64,000 bases of DNA from Haloplanus litoreus (GCF_042677945.1 NZ_JBHUDN010000009.1), one strand, 5' to 3'; shown: positions 51,889-61,534, numbered from the stretch's first letter. Translations and numbers: made by a program. Notes: generated by a model from the sequence alone, not told the origin.

Positions 51889-53019
51889 CTACCCGCGGAG
51901 CACCTCGACGGGGTTCGCCGTCGACGCCTTCCACGCGGGGTAGATACCGCTGAGCGTGCTCGCGGCCACCGCGAATCCGAACCCGAGCGCGAGAAATTCG
52001 AGGTTGCGGGGTTGGAACACGAGCATCGGCTGGCCGTTGAGTTGGCCGTTGACGGTGTACCCGATCAGTATCGACAGGACGACACCGACGACGCCGCCGA
52101 CGACGCCGAGGAGCGCGGCTTCGGCGACGATCATCCGCATCACCTCCCGGCGGCGGATGCCGACCGCACGGAACACCCCGATTTCGGCGCGCCGTTCGAC
52201 GACGCTCATCAACATGACGTTCAGGATGCTGACGCCGGCGACGAGCAGCGAGATGGAGCCGACGCCGAGGAGCGCGGCGTTCAGCGTGGCGAAGAAGCCG
52301 CTGACGCTCTCCTGAATGTCGGCGGGGGTGAACGTTCCCACCACTTCCTCGCGCTGGTTCAGTTCCGCCGGAATCTCCTCGGCCAGACGCTGGGCGTCCT
52401 CGCCGTCCGCCGCGACGACGGTCACCTGATCGTAGCCGTCCCCCTCGATGTCGTCGAGAGGGACGACCACCGAGACACCCTGCCCGAAGCCACCGGGTTC
52501 GTCGAGGATGGCGATGATCCGGTACGAACGGCCGCCGATGGAGACTGTCTGTCCGAGTTCCACGCCGAGTTCCGCGGCGACGTCGGCGTTGAGCAAAGCG
52601 CCGCTGCGCATCGGCGACGGGATGGTCCCCTCCGCCGCGTCGTAGAGGGCGGCGGGCCGGGACACCGCCTCGACGTTCACCTGTCGGCGCTCCGAGCGGG
52701 AGGCCACCGCCATCGTCTCGGTGCGCTGTGGCGCGACCACGGCGCCGGTCGCCACCCGCTCTATCGAGTCCACCTGCGAGTCGGTGATGACGTTGTCCGC
52801 GTTCTCCTCGCCGGGGAACACCGTCACCGTATTCGAGAGGCCGCCGAGTTCCTGCGTGGCGCCGTACTGGAGCGCCGTCCCGGTGATGCCGATGGCCGCG
52901 ATGGCGACGACGCCGATGACGATGCCGAGAGTCGCCAGTCCGGTCCGGAGTCGGTTCCGCCAGAGGTTGAGCCACGCCATCCGGAGCGCCGGGAAATCGA
53001 GCGGGTCGACCACGGTCAC
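51889..53019 (-). CDS. MacB-like ABC transporter permease
   Basis: The 376 residues start at GTG 53019, overlapping the ATPase stop (GTGA). One helix lies near the N-terminus (LATLGIVIGVVAIAAIG), then a large extracellular MacB-PCD domain (to about residue 240), then three C-terminal helices. This is the FtsX/MacB arrangement, a mechanotransmission rather than channel-type permease. It acts with the ATPase at 53016 and probably the CARDB protein at 53705. Confidence 0.9.
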   Translation of the reverse strand: MTVVDPLDFPALRMAWLNLWRNRLRTGLATLGIVIGVVAIAAIGITGTALQYGATQELGGLSNTVTVFPGEENADNVITDSQVDSIERVATGAVVAPQRTETMAVASRSERRQVNVEAVSRPAALYDAAEGTIPSPMRSGALLNADVAAELGVELGQTVSIGGRSYRIIAILDEPGGFGQGVSVVVPLDDIEGDGYDQVTVVAADGEDAQRLAEEIPAELNQREEVVGTFTPADIQESVSGFFATLNAALLGVGSISLLVAGVSILNVMLMSVVERRAEIGVFRAVGIRRREVMRMIVAEAALLGVVGGVVGVVLSILIGYTVNGQLNGQPMLVFQPRNLEFLALGFGFAVAASTLSGIYPAWKASTANPVEVLRG

Positions 53020-53708
53020 TGGATCACCCCGTCGACGAGTTCGACCGTTCGGTCGGTGAACTCCGTCACCAGTTCGTCGTGGGTGACCGCCACCACACCA
53101 ACCTCCTCCTCCCTGCTGATGCGCTCGAACTCCTCCAGGATTCGGCGGCCGGTGTCCCGGTCCAGGTTCCCGGTCGGTTCGTCCGCGAGCAGGAGTCTGG
53201 GTTCGTTCACCAGCGCCCGGGCGATGGCGACGCGCTGGCGCTGGCCACCGGAGAGCTGATCCGGTCGGTGGTCGAGTCGGTCCCCGAGCCCCACCCGTTC
53301 CAGCAGTGACCGTGCTCTCGGGGTTCGATCCCCCTCGACGAACATCGTCGGCACGAGTACGTTCTCGACGGCGGTCAGCATGGGCACGAGGTGAAACGAC
53401 TGGAAGACGAAGCCGATGGTCCGCCGTCGCGCCATCGTCCGCGCCTCGTCGTCGTAGTCGGTCACGTCGTCGCCGTCGAGACGGACCGTCCCCGCGGTGG
53501 GAACGTCGAGGAGGCCGAGGACGTTCAGGAGCGTGCTCTTCCCGGAGCCGCTGGGACCGATGACGGCGACCATCTCCCCCGGATCGACCGTGAAGTCGAC
53601 GTGCGAGAGCGCGGCGATGGTCTCGCCGCCACTCCGGTACTCCTTGGTCACGTCGTCGAGTTCGGCGACGTGGCCGTCGCGGACGGCCGGATCGTCGCGG
53701 TCGGTCAT
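53016..53708 (-). CDS. MacB/LolD-type ABC ATPase
   Basis: The 230-residue ATPase starts MTDRDDPAVRDGHV at 53708. It has Walker A GPSGSGKST, signature LSGGQRQRVAIARAL, Walker B LLLADEP and the H-loop VVAVTHDELV. The GNLD after Walker B is typical of the MacB/LolD family. Its ATG overlaps the stop of the CARDB protein gene (ATGA), so the three genes form one operon. Confidence 0.94.
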   Translation of the reverse strand: MTDRDDPAVRDGHVAELDDVTKEYRSGGETIAALSHVDFTVDPGEMVAVIGPSGSGKSTLLNVLGLLDVPTAGTVRLDGDDVTDYDDEARTMARRRTIGFVFQSFHLVPMLTAVENVLVPTMFVEGDRTPRARSLLERVGLGDRLDHRPDQLSGGQRQRVAIARALVNEPRLLLADEPTGNLDRDTGRRILEEFERISREEEVGVVAVTHDELVTEFTDRTVELVDGVIQ

Positions 53709-55237
53709 ACGTCGTCGTCGCCGTCGCCGCGACGGTTCCACCAGTAGAGCAGGCCACCGCCCACGACGACGACGGCGGCGAGGCGAAGCAGGATGCCGAC
53801 CACGTCGATCCGGCCGACGCCGAGGAAGCCACCACCGCCCGGCGGCCCGTCGCGCTCCGGCGCGCCGCTCGGCGCGCCGGCCGAAGCGCCGCCGGTGTCG
53901 GTGAGCGCCACCTCGACGACACGGGAGTGCTGTTCGCCGTCGGCGATGTAGCTGATTCGGATCGGTACCGTGTCGGTCCGGTTGCCCGCCAGGCGTGCCG
54001 TCAGTTCGAACGAGGTGAACTCGCCCGCGGGGACGTTGCCGACGAAGTAGTCCTTCGCCGGCGACACCGGCGTCACGCGTTCCGTCCCGACGACGCTCAC
54101 TACGGCACCGGTCACCGCCGTCTCGCCGGTGTTCGAGGCGCTACCGGCGAGCCGTATCGACCCGCCGGTCGGACTCACTTCGATGCCCGTCAGCGTGATG
54201 TTGCCGTCGGTCGTCGGCGAGAAGTCGACGGTCGTCGTCGTCTCGTGTCGCCCCCCGTTCGCCTCGTAGCTGGCTCGGAGGGTCACGGGCCCCGCCGGGA
54301 GGCTGGACTCGCCGATCGACATCTCGCGGGTAGACTCGATACGCACGTCGCCGACGAGTTCGCGTGCCACCGTCTCGCCGCCCGATTCGGCGTGCAGGCG
54401 AACCTCCTCCAGCGGGACGTTGCCGAAGTTGGTGAGCGAGGCGTCGATTCGTGCGGTGCCGTTCTCGCGGACTACCTCCGCGTCGAGTTCGGCGTCGACG
54501 GTCGGTGGGTCCACGTCGAACGTCCGCGACTCGGAGACGGTCCGTCGGTCGCCGTCCTGGTCACGGTACCCGAGCGTCGCCGTGAGCGGGTGGGTGCCGG
54601 GACCGTCGAAGGTCACGTCGTACTCGACGACCCGTTCGCGGCCACCGGAGAGCGACGCGTTCACGCGCCGAGCGTCGTCGACGGTGGCGTTCGGTCCCGA
54701 GAGCGTCAGCTTGAGGTTGGAGATGTTGGTCGGTGCGCCGTTGGCGACGGTGACGTTCACCCGGCTCTCGGTCGACGGGTCGGTCGGCGTCTCCAGCGAC
54801 AACTGCACGTCGCTGTCGCGTTCGTTGACCGACACCGACACCGGGTACTTGACGTTGAACACCCTGCCGTCGGCGCTCTGCCCGTAGACGTAGAGGGTGA
54901 GATCCTTGCGTCCGGACGTCCGGAAGTCGGTGGTGAGCGGGAGTTCGAGCGTGCCGCCGACCCCGAGCGTGCCGGGGCTGTCGGCCGTGACGAGGGTTCG
55001 GCCCCCTTCCCGGAGCGACACCTGGTTGATCCGGGCCGCAGCGGTGCTGCTCTCGAAGTTCCGGATCGTCGCGGTGACCGTCACGTCCTCCCCGACGCGG
55101 GGCGACGACGGATCGACGGTGACCGACTGGACGACGACCTGACTGTCTGCCGCCACCACGCCGGCTCCGAGCGAGACGGCGCTCGTCGTCAGGACGACGA
55201 CCAGTGCGAGGGCGACGGGGGATGACCGCTCAGACAT
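53705..55237 (-). CDS. CARDB-domain surface protein of the MacB-like operon
   Basis: The 510 residues have a secretory signal (about 1-31), four to five immunoglobulin-like CARDB/NEW3 repeats (for example SPRVGEDVTVTATIRNFESS, NFGNVPLEEVRLHAESGG, GSASNTGETAVTG) and a C-terminal membrane helix (about 480-498) after a Gly/Pro-rich linker. It is an extracellular protein anchored at its C-terminus. As first gene of the operon it may deliver or hold a substrate for the MacB-like pair; this is inference. Confidence 0.82.
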   Translation of the reverse strand: MSERSSPVALALVVVLTTSAVSLGAGVVAADSQVVVQSVTVDPSSPRVGEDVTVTATIRNFESSTAAARINQVSLREGGRTLVTADSPGTLGVGGTLELPLTTDFRTSGRKDLTLYVYGQSADGRVFNVKYPVSVSVNERDSDVQLSLETPTDPSTESRVNVTVANGAPTNISNLKLTLSGPNATVDDARRVNASLSGGRERVVEYDVTFDGPGTHPLTATLGYRDQDGDRRTVSESRTFDVDPPTVDAELDAEVVRENGTARIDASLTNFGNVPLEEVRLHAESGGETVARELVGDVRIESTREMSIGESSLPAGPVTLRASYEANGGRHETTTTVDFSPTTDGNITLTGIEVSPTGGSIRLAGSASNTGETAVTGAVVSVVGTERVTPVSPAKDYFVGNVPAGEFTSFELTARLAGNRTDTVPIRISYIADGEQHSRVVEVALTDTGGASAGAPSGAPERDGPPGGGGFLGVGRIDVVGILLRLAAVVVVGGGLLYWWNRRGDGDDDV

Positions 55238-55393
55238 GACCGCACCACGGGAGACCGGTGAGTCGCTCGACCAGCGGAGCAGTTCGGACGCAGTGAGGGA
55301 CCGAGTCGGAGACCATCACCGCCCCATCAGTCCCACCGGAACTTATGTCGTTGGATGGCAGGAATCGGAATTTTCGTTACGGGCGGCCGGCCG

Positions 55394-56269
55394 TCACTCC
55401 TCGTCTACGGCCGACTCCGACCGCGTTTCGGAGTCCTGACGGTCGTCGTCGCTCCCGATGGCGTCGCCGAGTCCCTGGAGGTCGGCAACCCGCTTGAGGT
55501 CGTCCATGGTGAGCTGGGTCGGGTCCTGGGCGCCCTCGCCGGTCGCGACGCCGCTCGTCAGGATGCTCCGGACCCCCTCCTCGACCGTCATGTCGATGTC
55601 GTAGACGTTGCTCTCGGGGACGTAGGTGAGGAGGCCGCCGGTGACGGGGTTGGGCGCCAGCGGGAGGAACATCGACACCATGTCGTCGTGGCCGGTCGAG
55701 TTCTCGATGGTCCGTGGGGCGTCGCTGGTCTTGAACCCCAGCACGTAGATCTCCTCTTCGAAACACTCGATGAGCTTGATCTCCTGGAAGTTCTCGCCAC
55801 CCTCGTCGAGCATCACGTCACCCATCCGGCGAAAGCTCTTGTACACCGTCCCGACGCCCGGAATCGACGTGATGGTGAGGTCGACGACGTCGATGATCCG
55901 CTCGCCGTAGTGGTGGCGGCCGACCGTCCCGGCGGCCGCGACGAGCAAGAAGAGGACGAGCAACGCGACGAGTTCGGTGAAGAAGTCGACGACGAAGCCG
56001 TAGACGCCGATGTCGATCAGGAGACTGATGAAGCGGACGCGTTCGAACTCCTCGATGATCCCCAACTACCGCAACACGGCGATGAACGGGTCGAGTGCGC
56101 TGGAGACGAAATCCAGCGCGATGGTGAAGACGTACAGCGTGACGACCAGCGGAATCGTAATCGCCACACCCGTCAGCAGGGTCTGTCGCGCCCGGTCGTA
56201 GAACGATCCGCCCGTCTCCCGCGCCGCGGAGGCGAGCCGTTCCGATCGGTCGGAGGGACCGGAAAACAT
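55394..56269 (-). pseudogene. DUF502 membrane protein gene interrupted by in-frame TAG
   Basis: Read from ATG 56269 to 55394 the frame encodes about 290 residues of DUF502: LLTGVAITIPLVVTLYVF, then IDVVDLTITSIPGVGTVYKSFRRMGDV. Codon 68 is TAG (56066-56068) followed directly by TTG GGG in the same frame, splitting the family domain. The TAG most likely replaces TGG (Trp). This is a nonsense mutation, a sequencing error, or a rare recoding. The downstream piece alone would need a TTG start and lacks the first helix. Confidence 0.8.
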
Positions 56270-56322
56270 ACTTCCCAGTCGGTCTCACGTTACAAAAGTC
56301 ATCAGCACGGCGTCGCGACCGG

Positions 56323-56859
56323 CTACAGCAAGCCCGCTTCCCGGGCCAGCAGGATCCCCTCGAGCGTGGCGTCGTTCGCCGGTTGCCGTCGTGCGACGTC
56401 GAGGGCGTCCTCGACGGGGACCGACTGGGGCGTGAGGAACTCGTTGCCGTCGAGTTCGCGGTCCGCGGGGGTCAACCCCTCGGCGAAGACGATGCCGCGG
56501 CGGTGGCGCAAGACGCCAGTGCACGTCCAGAACTCCTGTAAGAGCGCGGTCGAGTCGGGCACGAAGCCAGTCTCCTCGCGGAGTTCGCGCGCCGCGGCGG
56601 TCGTGAACGACTCGCCGGATTCGACGATGCCCGCGGGAAGTTCCAGGTGAGACTCCCGGATCACCGGTCGGAACTGCTCGACGAACAGCACGCTGTCGTC
56701 GGCTACGGCGACGACGACGGTGGCGGGCGGGAGTTCCGCCCAGTAGTAGCGCTTGGTCGAGCCGTCCGGCTGTTCCACGAGGTCGTAGCCGCCGGTGTAC
56801 CAGTCGGTTTCGTACTCCGTCACCGACTCGATCACCGGCCAGTCGTCCTCGGCGGTCAC
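56323..56859 (-). CDS. NUDIX hydrolase (ADP-ribose pyrophosphatase-like)
   Basis: The 178-residue protein reads from a GTG at 56859 overlapping the upstream stop (GTGA). The NUDIX box is at residues 77-100 (GIVESG ... RELREETGFV), and the preceding VLFVEQFRPVIRESHLELP segment is typical of ADP-ribose pyrophosphatases. The longer open frame in this phase reaches through upstream genes and is not used. It is coupled to the small membrane-anchored protein at 56856. Confidence 0.88.
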   Translation of the reverse strand: MTAEDDWPVIESVTEYETDWYTGGYDLVEQPDGSTKRYYWAELPPATVVVAVADDSVLFVEQFRPVIRESHLELPAGIVESGESFTTAAARELREETGFVPDSTALLQEFWTCTGVLRHRRGIVFAEGLTPADRELDGNEFLTPQSVPVEDALDVARRQPANDATLEGILLAREAGLL

Positions 56860-57233
56860 GCTCGGCCCACCTCCACCAGATACCGGTCGTCGCCGTCGAC
56901 GACGACGATCCCTCCGTTCAGGCGGGCGTCGGGATTTCTGGCGACCAAGCCCTGCCGTTCGTCGAACGGCGAGTGCGAGAACGTCTCCTTCAGCCCGACC
57001 GGGCCGCGGCGGTACGGCGCCGACCGACCCGAATCGATGGCTTCGGTGAGGTAGGGGTAGCGACGCTCGGACAGACCGGTGACGTTGACCGCCGGCCCGT
57101 CGGCGTCCGTCGGCGTCGCCGTCAGGTAGTACGGTTCGCCCGACCCGAGCAGCGAGGGCAGGGCGCCGAGGGCGAGTAAGGCGAGGACGACGACGGCGAA
57201 GCCGGCGATTGCGCGGCGCGTGATCGGTCGCAC
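56856..57233 (-). CDS. Small membrane-anchored protein (125 aa)
   Basis: An N-terminal helix (about residues 9-30) precedes an extracellular or periplasmic-side domain with ERRYPYLTEAIDSG and a final NGGIVVVDGDDRYLVEVGRA strand pair. No catalytic motif is seen. Its stop is coupled by GTGA overlap to the NUDIX gene. Family not recognised. Confidence 0.68.
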   Translation of the reverse strand: MRPITRRAIAGFAVVVLALLALGALPSLLGSGEPYYLTATPTDADGPAVNVTGLSERRYPYLTEAIDSGRSAPYRRGPVGLKETFSHSPFDERQGLVARNPDARLNGGIVVVDGDDRYLVEVGRA

Positions 57234-57275
57234 GGTCGGGCTTGGGCCGGTGTGGGTAAACCGATTTCGCCCCGG

Positions 57276-57689
57276 TTACAGTCGGTCGCGGTAGAGTCGG
57301 CCGAACGCCTGCCGGCGGAGGGTGGCGACGGCTGCCTCGCGTTCCGCCTGGAACGTCGCGGCGACGGCGGCGTCCGCAAAGGGTGCGACGTGCCAGACGA
57401 CGCGGTCCACGTCCGGACTGCCGAGGACCGTCACGTCCACGTCGGCGTCGGATCGCCACGAGTCGAACGTCGCGCGGTCGGCGACCCGGACGACGAGCAA
57501 CGAGGCGAAGATGGCGTCCCGGGCCGTCTCCACTACGGCACTCGTCACGCGGTTCTCGTACTCCTCACGGCCGAAGTCCATCGCCGTCGCCGTCTCGCGG
57601 ACGGCCGTCCGGGCCGCCGGGCCGACCGACTCGTAGGCCTCACGGGCCGCCGCGAGCGTCTCGGGATCGAAGACACCCTCCGTCTCCAT
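57276..57689 (-). CDS. DUF5809-like haloarchaeal protein (137 aa)
   Basis: This soluble alpha/beta protein opens METEGVFDPETLAAAREAY and carries strands such as AIFASLLVVRVADRATFDSW and PDVDRVVWHVAPF. It matches, from memory, the haloarchaeal DUF5809 family of unknown function. It lies beside a DUF5810-like gene on the same strand. No catalytic residues are evident. Confidence 0.7.
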   Translation of the reverse strand: METEGVFDPETLAAAREAYESVGPAARTAVRETATAMDFGREEYENRVTSAVVETARDAIFASLLVVRVADRATFDSWRSDADVDVTVLGSPDVDRVVWHVAPFADAAVAATFQAEREAAVATLRRQAFGRLYRDRL

Positions 57690-57713
57690 ACCTGTCCCTC
57701 CCGGCGCCCGGAT

Positions 57714-58142
57714 TTACGCCTTTCCGTCGTCGTCCGCGTCTCCCTCGTCCTCGTTCTCGTCCCCGGCGTCCGCGTCCGCCTCGAGCATCGCTCGCGTCAT
57801 CTCGCGCGCCTCGGCGAGGGTGCGCCGTGCGTCGCCGTCCAGGTCGTCCGCGGCGAACGTCGACGAGGCGCCGCCGGGCGGGGTGTCGTGGTCTTCGTGG
57901 GCGTAGGCGTGTCCTCCCTCCGGGATCGACTCCTCGAACACCTCGTCGTAGCCGGTTTCGTCGGCGTGGTCCGCGACGGCGGGAGCCAGATCGTCGGCAC
58001 CCAGGTCGGCCCACTCCGGCACCCGCTCGTCCAGCCACCGCTCGTGGGCGTCGCCGTGAAGCATGGCGGTGAAGGCGAGGTGGTTGGCGAGATGTTCGGC
58101 GTCGCGCTGCGGCGTCTCGCACACCGGGCAGGCGTATCCCAT
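57714..58142 (-). CDS. DUF5810-like zinc-finger protein (142 aa)
   Basis: It starts MGYACPVCETPQRDAEHLANHLAF. A CPVC pair followed by His residues (AEHLANHLAF) gives a C2H2-like zinc site. The middle holds His/Asp-rich helices and the last third is strongly acidic. It resembles the haloarchaeal DUF5810 family. It may bind DNA or RNA, but there is no direct evidence. It is probably cotranscribed with the DUF5809-like gene. Confidence 0.72.
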   Translation of the reverse strand: MGYACPVCETPQRDAEHLANHLAFTAMLHGDAHERWLDERVPEWADLGADDLAPAVADHADETGYDEVFEESIPEGGHAYAHEDHDTPPGGASSTFAADDLDGDARRTLAEAREMTRAMLEADADAGDENEDEGDADDDGKA

Positions 58143-58179
58143 GGGCGGGGTAGGACCTCCCGCGTAAAACCTTTCGCGG

Positions 58180-58692
58180 CTACTGCTCGTCCTGCCACTC
58201 GGGCACGTCGAGGACCATCACGAGGGCGTCCTCGCCGTCGCGGTAGTACCGAGACACCCGCCGCGTCGTCTCGAAGCCAACGTCGCGGTACAGCGACTGG
58301 GCGGGGGCGTTGCTCTCTCGCACCTCCAACTTCACCAGCTTCGCCCCCTCGATGGCGAGGGCGACGAGCGACTGGACGAGCAGCGAGCGGCCGATGCCTC
58401 GCTGGCGGGCTGGTTCGGCGACGGCCAAGTCCTTCACGTGCCCGATGTCGCGCCCGAAGTTCGGCGTCACGTCGCCGACGACGTAGCCGACGACGGCGCC
58501 GTCGCGGGTGGCGACCAGAAACCCCGGTTCGTCGAGGAAGCGTTCGAAGGCCGTGTAGGGCCAGGGCTGGCCGAACGAGTCGCGTTCGATCCGAACGATC
58601 GCTCCCAAGTCCGACTCCTCGACGCCGCGAACCGTCACGTCGGCGGGGTCGGTGGGGACGGCCACACGGACGGGTACGGACGACGGGAGCAA
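58180..58692 (-). CDS. rimI: Ribosomal protein alanine N-acetyltransferase (RimI-like)
   Basis: The 170-residue GNAT enzyme has the acetyl-CoA pyrophosphate loop RQRGIGRSLL and an early DSFGQPWPYTAFERFL segment typical of RimI and archaeal N-terminal acetyltransferases. A GTG at 58665 is an alternative start giving 161 residues (VAVPTDPADV). It acetylates protein N-termini. It lies 24 bases downstream of the cyclase gene. Confidence 0.85.
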   Translation of the reverse strand: MLPSSVPVRVAVPTDPADVTVRGVEESDLGAIVRIERDSFGQPWPYTAFERFLDEPGFLVATRDGAVVGYVVGDVTPNFGRDIGHVKDLAVAEPARQRGIGRSLLVQSLVALAIEGAKLVKLEVRESNAPAQSLYRDVGFETTRRVSRYYRDGEDALVMVLDVPEWQDEQ

Positions 58693-58716
58693 AAGCCCTC
58701 GGGCGAGCGGGGACCC

Positions 58717-59382
58717 TTACTCCTGTGGGCGGACCAGGAGTCGGATCTGGGAGCCGTCGCGGTTCTCGTAGGGGATGGGCGTCGCGATGACGTCGTACCG
58801 GCCGGCGCTGACAGCTTGGAGGTTGGCGACGCCCTCGATGATCAGGATGTCCTCGGGGAGGAGCGTGTAGTGGACGTGGTGTTCCTCGAGTTCGGCCCCC
58901 GGCTTGTCAGCCGACAGTGCGTCGATTGCGAAGCACGCGACGTCCCGTTCGACCATGTACTCGGCGGCGCCCGCCTCCGGATAGACGAAGTTCCGGAGGT
59001 ACTCGTCGGTGTCTGCCGGGGCCATCCCACAGTCGAAGATGAGATAGTCGCCCGCCGAAAGGTCGTACCGTTCGGCCTGCTCGGCGAGTTCCTCGCGGGA
59101 GATACCGCTTCCGGGCTCCTTGTGGGTAAAATCGCAGATCACGCCCTCGGTGACCATCTCGTCGACGGTGATCTCGTCGATGGTGCGGTACTCGTCCTTC
59201 GAGAGGAAGTGCGTCGGTGCGTCCATGTGCGTCCCGCAGTGGGTCTCCAGATGCAGGAGCGTGGAGTTGTAGTCGTCCGCCGCGAGGGTGGCGTAGTCCT
59301 CGAACTCCGGCTTGGGGTGCAGAGGCGGGAGCGTCGGGCTGTCCTCCGCGAGCGTCTGTGTGAGGTCGATCCACTCGCTCAT
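58717..59382 (-). CDS. Cyclase family (KynB-like) metal-dependent hydrolase
   Basis: This 221-residue protein from ATG 59382 has the family signature HCGTHMDAPTHF for metal binding, a preceding DLTQTLAEDSPT and a later FDCGMAPADTDEYL. Relatives hydrolyse N-formylkynurenine or cyclic amides and esters. Substrate here is unknown. It is followed on the same strand by rimI and preceded by a luciferase-like oxidoreductase. Confidence 0.9.
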   Translation of the reverse strand: MSEWIDLTQTLAEDSPTLPPLHPKPEFEDYATLAADDYNSTLLHLETHCGTHMDAPTHFLSKDEYRTIDEITVDEMVTEGVICDFTHKEPGSGISREELAEQAERYDLSAGDYLIFDCGMAPADTDEYLRNFVYPEAGAAEYMVERDVACFAIDALSADKPGAELEEHHVHYTLLPEDILIIEGVANLQAVSAGRYDVIATPIPYENRDGSQIRLLVRPQE

Positions 59383-59470
59383 ACCCGTGTGAGCGACCGG
59401 TCGGCACATAGACCTTCGGGCGAGTCGGCGGCCGGGAGCGCCCGACCGGTGGTCGGTCGACCCGTGTCGG

Positions 59471-60472
59471 TCACTGGAACGCCGGCCGGACCTCGTCGCC
59501 GAACAGTTCGATGCCGCGCGTGTCGGGGAAATCGAGGAACATGAGCTGGAGCTTCCCGAATCCGAGTTCGCGAATCGACTCGATCCCTTCGGTCACCTCG
59601 GCGGGCGTGCCGATGAGGAAGTCGCCTTTCTCTCTGGCCTCCTGGGCGTTCGAGAGGTTCTCGTCGATGTCGCCCTCCTCGCCCCACGGGAGCGGGAAGA
59701 TCTCGTCACAGAGTCGCTGGAGTTCCTCCTCATCCTCCCTGACGAGGATGTGGGCGAGCCACGACCGTTCGACGTCGTCGGGGTCGCGGCCGGCCTCTTC
59801 GAGGTACTCGTCGAACTTCTCGACTTTGAACTCGATGGGCGGACCGCGGGCACGGCCGCTGATCTCGACGTTCCACTCGTCGGCGTGCCGGGCGGCCACG
59901 CGGAGCAGTTTCGGACCGGCGCCGCCGACGACGATGGGTGGGTGCGGGTCCTGGACCGGCTTCGGCTCGTTGTAGGCGTCTTCGATCCGGTAGTGCTCGC
60001 CGTGGTAGGTGGGTTCGTCCTCGGTGAACATCGCCTTCAACACGTGGATGGTCTCGTCGAGCATCTCGATACGGTCCTCGATATCCGGGTAGTCGAAGTC
60101 GTAGGCGCGGTGTTCCTCGTCGTGCCACCCGGCACCGAGCCCGAGTCGGAGGTTCCCCTCGGAGAGGATGTCCACCGTCGTAGCCATCTTCGCCAGTAGG
60201 GCGGGGTTGCGATAGGTGATCGACCCGACCAGCGGCCCGAGCTCCATGTCGTCCGTCCGTTCGGCGAGCGCCGACAGCAGCGTCCAGACCTCGTACTCCT
60301 GGTGTTTCGGCCCGAGCATGAAGTGATCGGGGGCCCACAGCCCCTCGAGGCCGGCCGCCTCGACGGCGTCGACGCCGGCCATCGTCGTCTCTCTGTCTAG
60401 ATCTTCCAGCAGCGGCGCGTCGCGGTGGACACCCGCTCCCGGGTAACATTGGACCATCCAGTCGAACTGCAT
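59471..60472 (-). CDS. Luciferase-like (F420-dependent) oxidoreductase
   Basis: The 333-residue TIM-barrel protein starts MQFDWMVQCYPGAGVH at 60472. LLM motifs include GLEGLWAPDHFMLGP, ELGPLVGSITYRNPALLAKMA, LRLGLGAGWHDEEHRAYDFDYP and PPIVVGGAGPKLLR. It probably uses F420. A second LLM enzyme (35796) is only distantly alike. It is divergent from the SDR gene and co-oriented with the cyclase gene. Confidence 0.88.
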   Translation of the reverse strand: MQFDWMVQCYPGAGVHRDAPLLEDLDRETTMAGVDAVEAAGLEGLWAPDHFMLGPKHQEYEVWTLLSALAERTDDMELGPLVGSITYRNPALLAKMATTVDILSEGNLRLGLGAGWHDEEHRAYDFDYPDIEDRIEMLDETIHVLKAMFTEDEPTYHGEHYRIEDAYNEPKPVQDPHPPIVVGGAGPKLLRVAARHADEWNVEISGRARGPPIEFKVEKFDEYLEEAGRDPDDVERSWLAHILVREDEEELQRLCDEIFPLPWGEEGDIDENLSNAQEAREKGDFLIGTPAEVTEGIESIRELGFGKLQLMFLDFPDTRGIELFGDEVRPAFQ

Positions 60473-60623
60473 TGTACCCTGCCTAAGGGGCCGTCTGTAA
60501 TGAAATTCGGGTCCCTTTGCTTGATTCGGGGGATGCCGACCGCTCGCCCGGAATCGTGTCGGAAATTCGACCAATACACATAATACGGGGGGATCGCAAA
60601 CCGGCGGACGGTCATCACTTGCC

Positions 60624-61415
60624 ATGCCAACAACAGATCTCTCCCTCGTCGGGGAGTCGGCAGTCGTGACGGGAGCCGGACGGGGAATCGGTCGACGGAT
60701 CGCCGAGGCGCTCACCGACGCCGGGGTCGACGTCGCGATAAACGACGTCGACGGTGACGCACTCTCCGAGGCGGAGCGTGCGCTCGAGGGAGCCGACGGC
60801 GACCTACTCACCTACGAAGCCGACGCGAGCGACCCCGAAGAGACCGAGGCGTTCGTGCAGACGGCAGCCGACGCGTTCGGTGGGATCGGTATCGTCGTCA
60901 ACAACGTCGGTATCGCGGGACCGACGAAACCCTGCGAGGAACTCACCCACGAGGAGTTCATGTCGACGCTCTCGGTGAACCTCGGCGGCCTGTTCAACAC
61001 CACGTCAGCGGCGATTCCACACCTCAAACGGGGCGGCGGGCGTGTCGTCAACGTCTCGTCGATAAGCGGGAAACGGCCGCTCGAAGACCGGACACCCTAC
61101 ACCACCTCGAAGATGGGAGTGATCGGATTCACGCGGACGCTCGCGGTCGAACTCGCCGACCACGACGTCAACGTCAACGCCGTCTGCCCCGGTAGCGTCG
61201 AGGGCCCGCGGCTCGACGCCGTCATCGAGGGACAGGCGTCCTCACAGGGCCGCCCCGTCGCGGAAGTCGAAGCCGAGTTCCGGTCGGCTTCGCCGAAGGA
61301 GGAGTTCGTCACCGCCGAGGACGTCGCCGACACCGTCCTCGTGCTGTGTTCCGAGCGCACCCGCCGTGTGACCGGACAGGATCTCAACGTCTCGGCCGGC
61401 GTCGTCATGTACTGA
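60624..61415 (+). CDS. Short-chain dehydrogenase/reductase (SDR)
   Basis: The 263-residue enzyme has the coenzyme motif TGAGRGIG (16-23), NNVG (93-96), Ser at 145-146 and the YxxxK pair (Tyr159, Lys163). An acidic residue at the end of strand 2 (INDVDGD) suggests NAD preference. It could reduce a ketone or oxidise an alcohol in the catabolic locus formed with the neighbouring sugar ABC genes. Confidence 0.92.
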   Translation: MPTTDLSLVGESAVVTGAGRGIGRRIAEALTDAGVDVAINDVDGDALSEAERALEGADGDLLTYEADASDPEETEAFVQTAADAFGGIGIVVNNVGIAGPTKPCEELTHEEFMSTLSVNLGGLFNTTSAAIPHLKRGGGRVVNVSSISGKRPLEDRTPYTTSKMGVIGFTRTLAVELADHDVNVNAVCPGSVEGPRLDAVIEGQASSQGRPVAEVEAEFRSASPKEEFVTAEDVADTVLVLCSERTRRVTGQDLNVSAGVVMY

Positions 61416-61534
61416 CACCGTTCGCGTCGGGTCGGCACCGTCGGTGCGAGCGCTCGAAGACGGCCTCACTCGTGGGCCGAATCGACGCCGTCGGTAGGTT
61501 TTTGTAGTGTCAATCATCTTAATCAGGGACGGAT

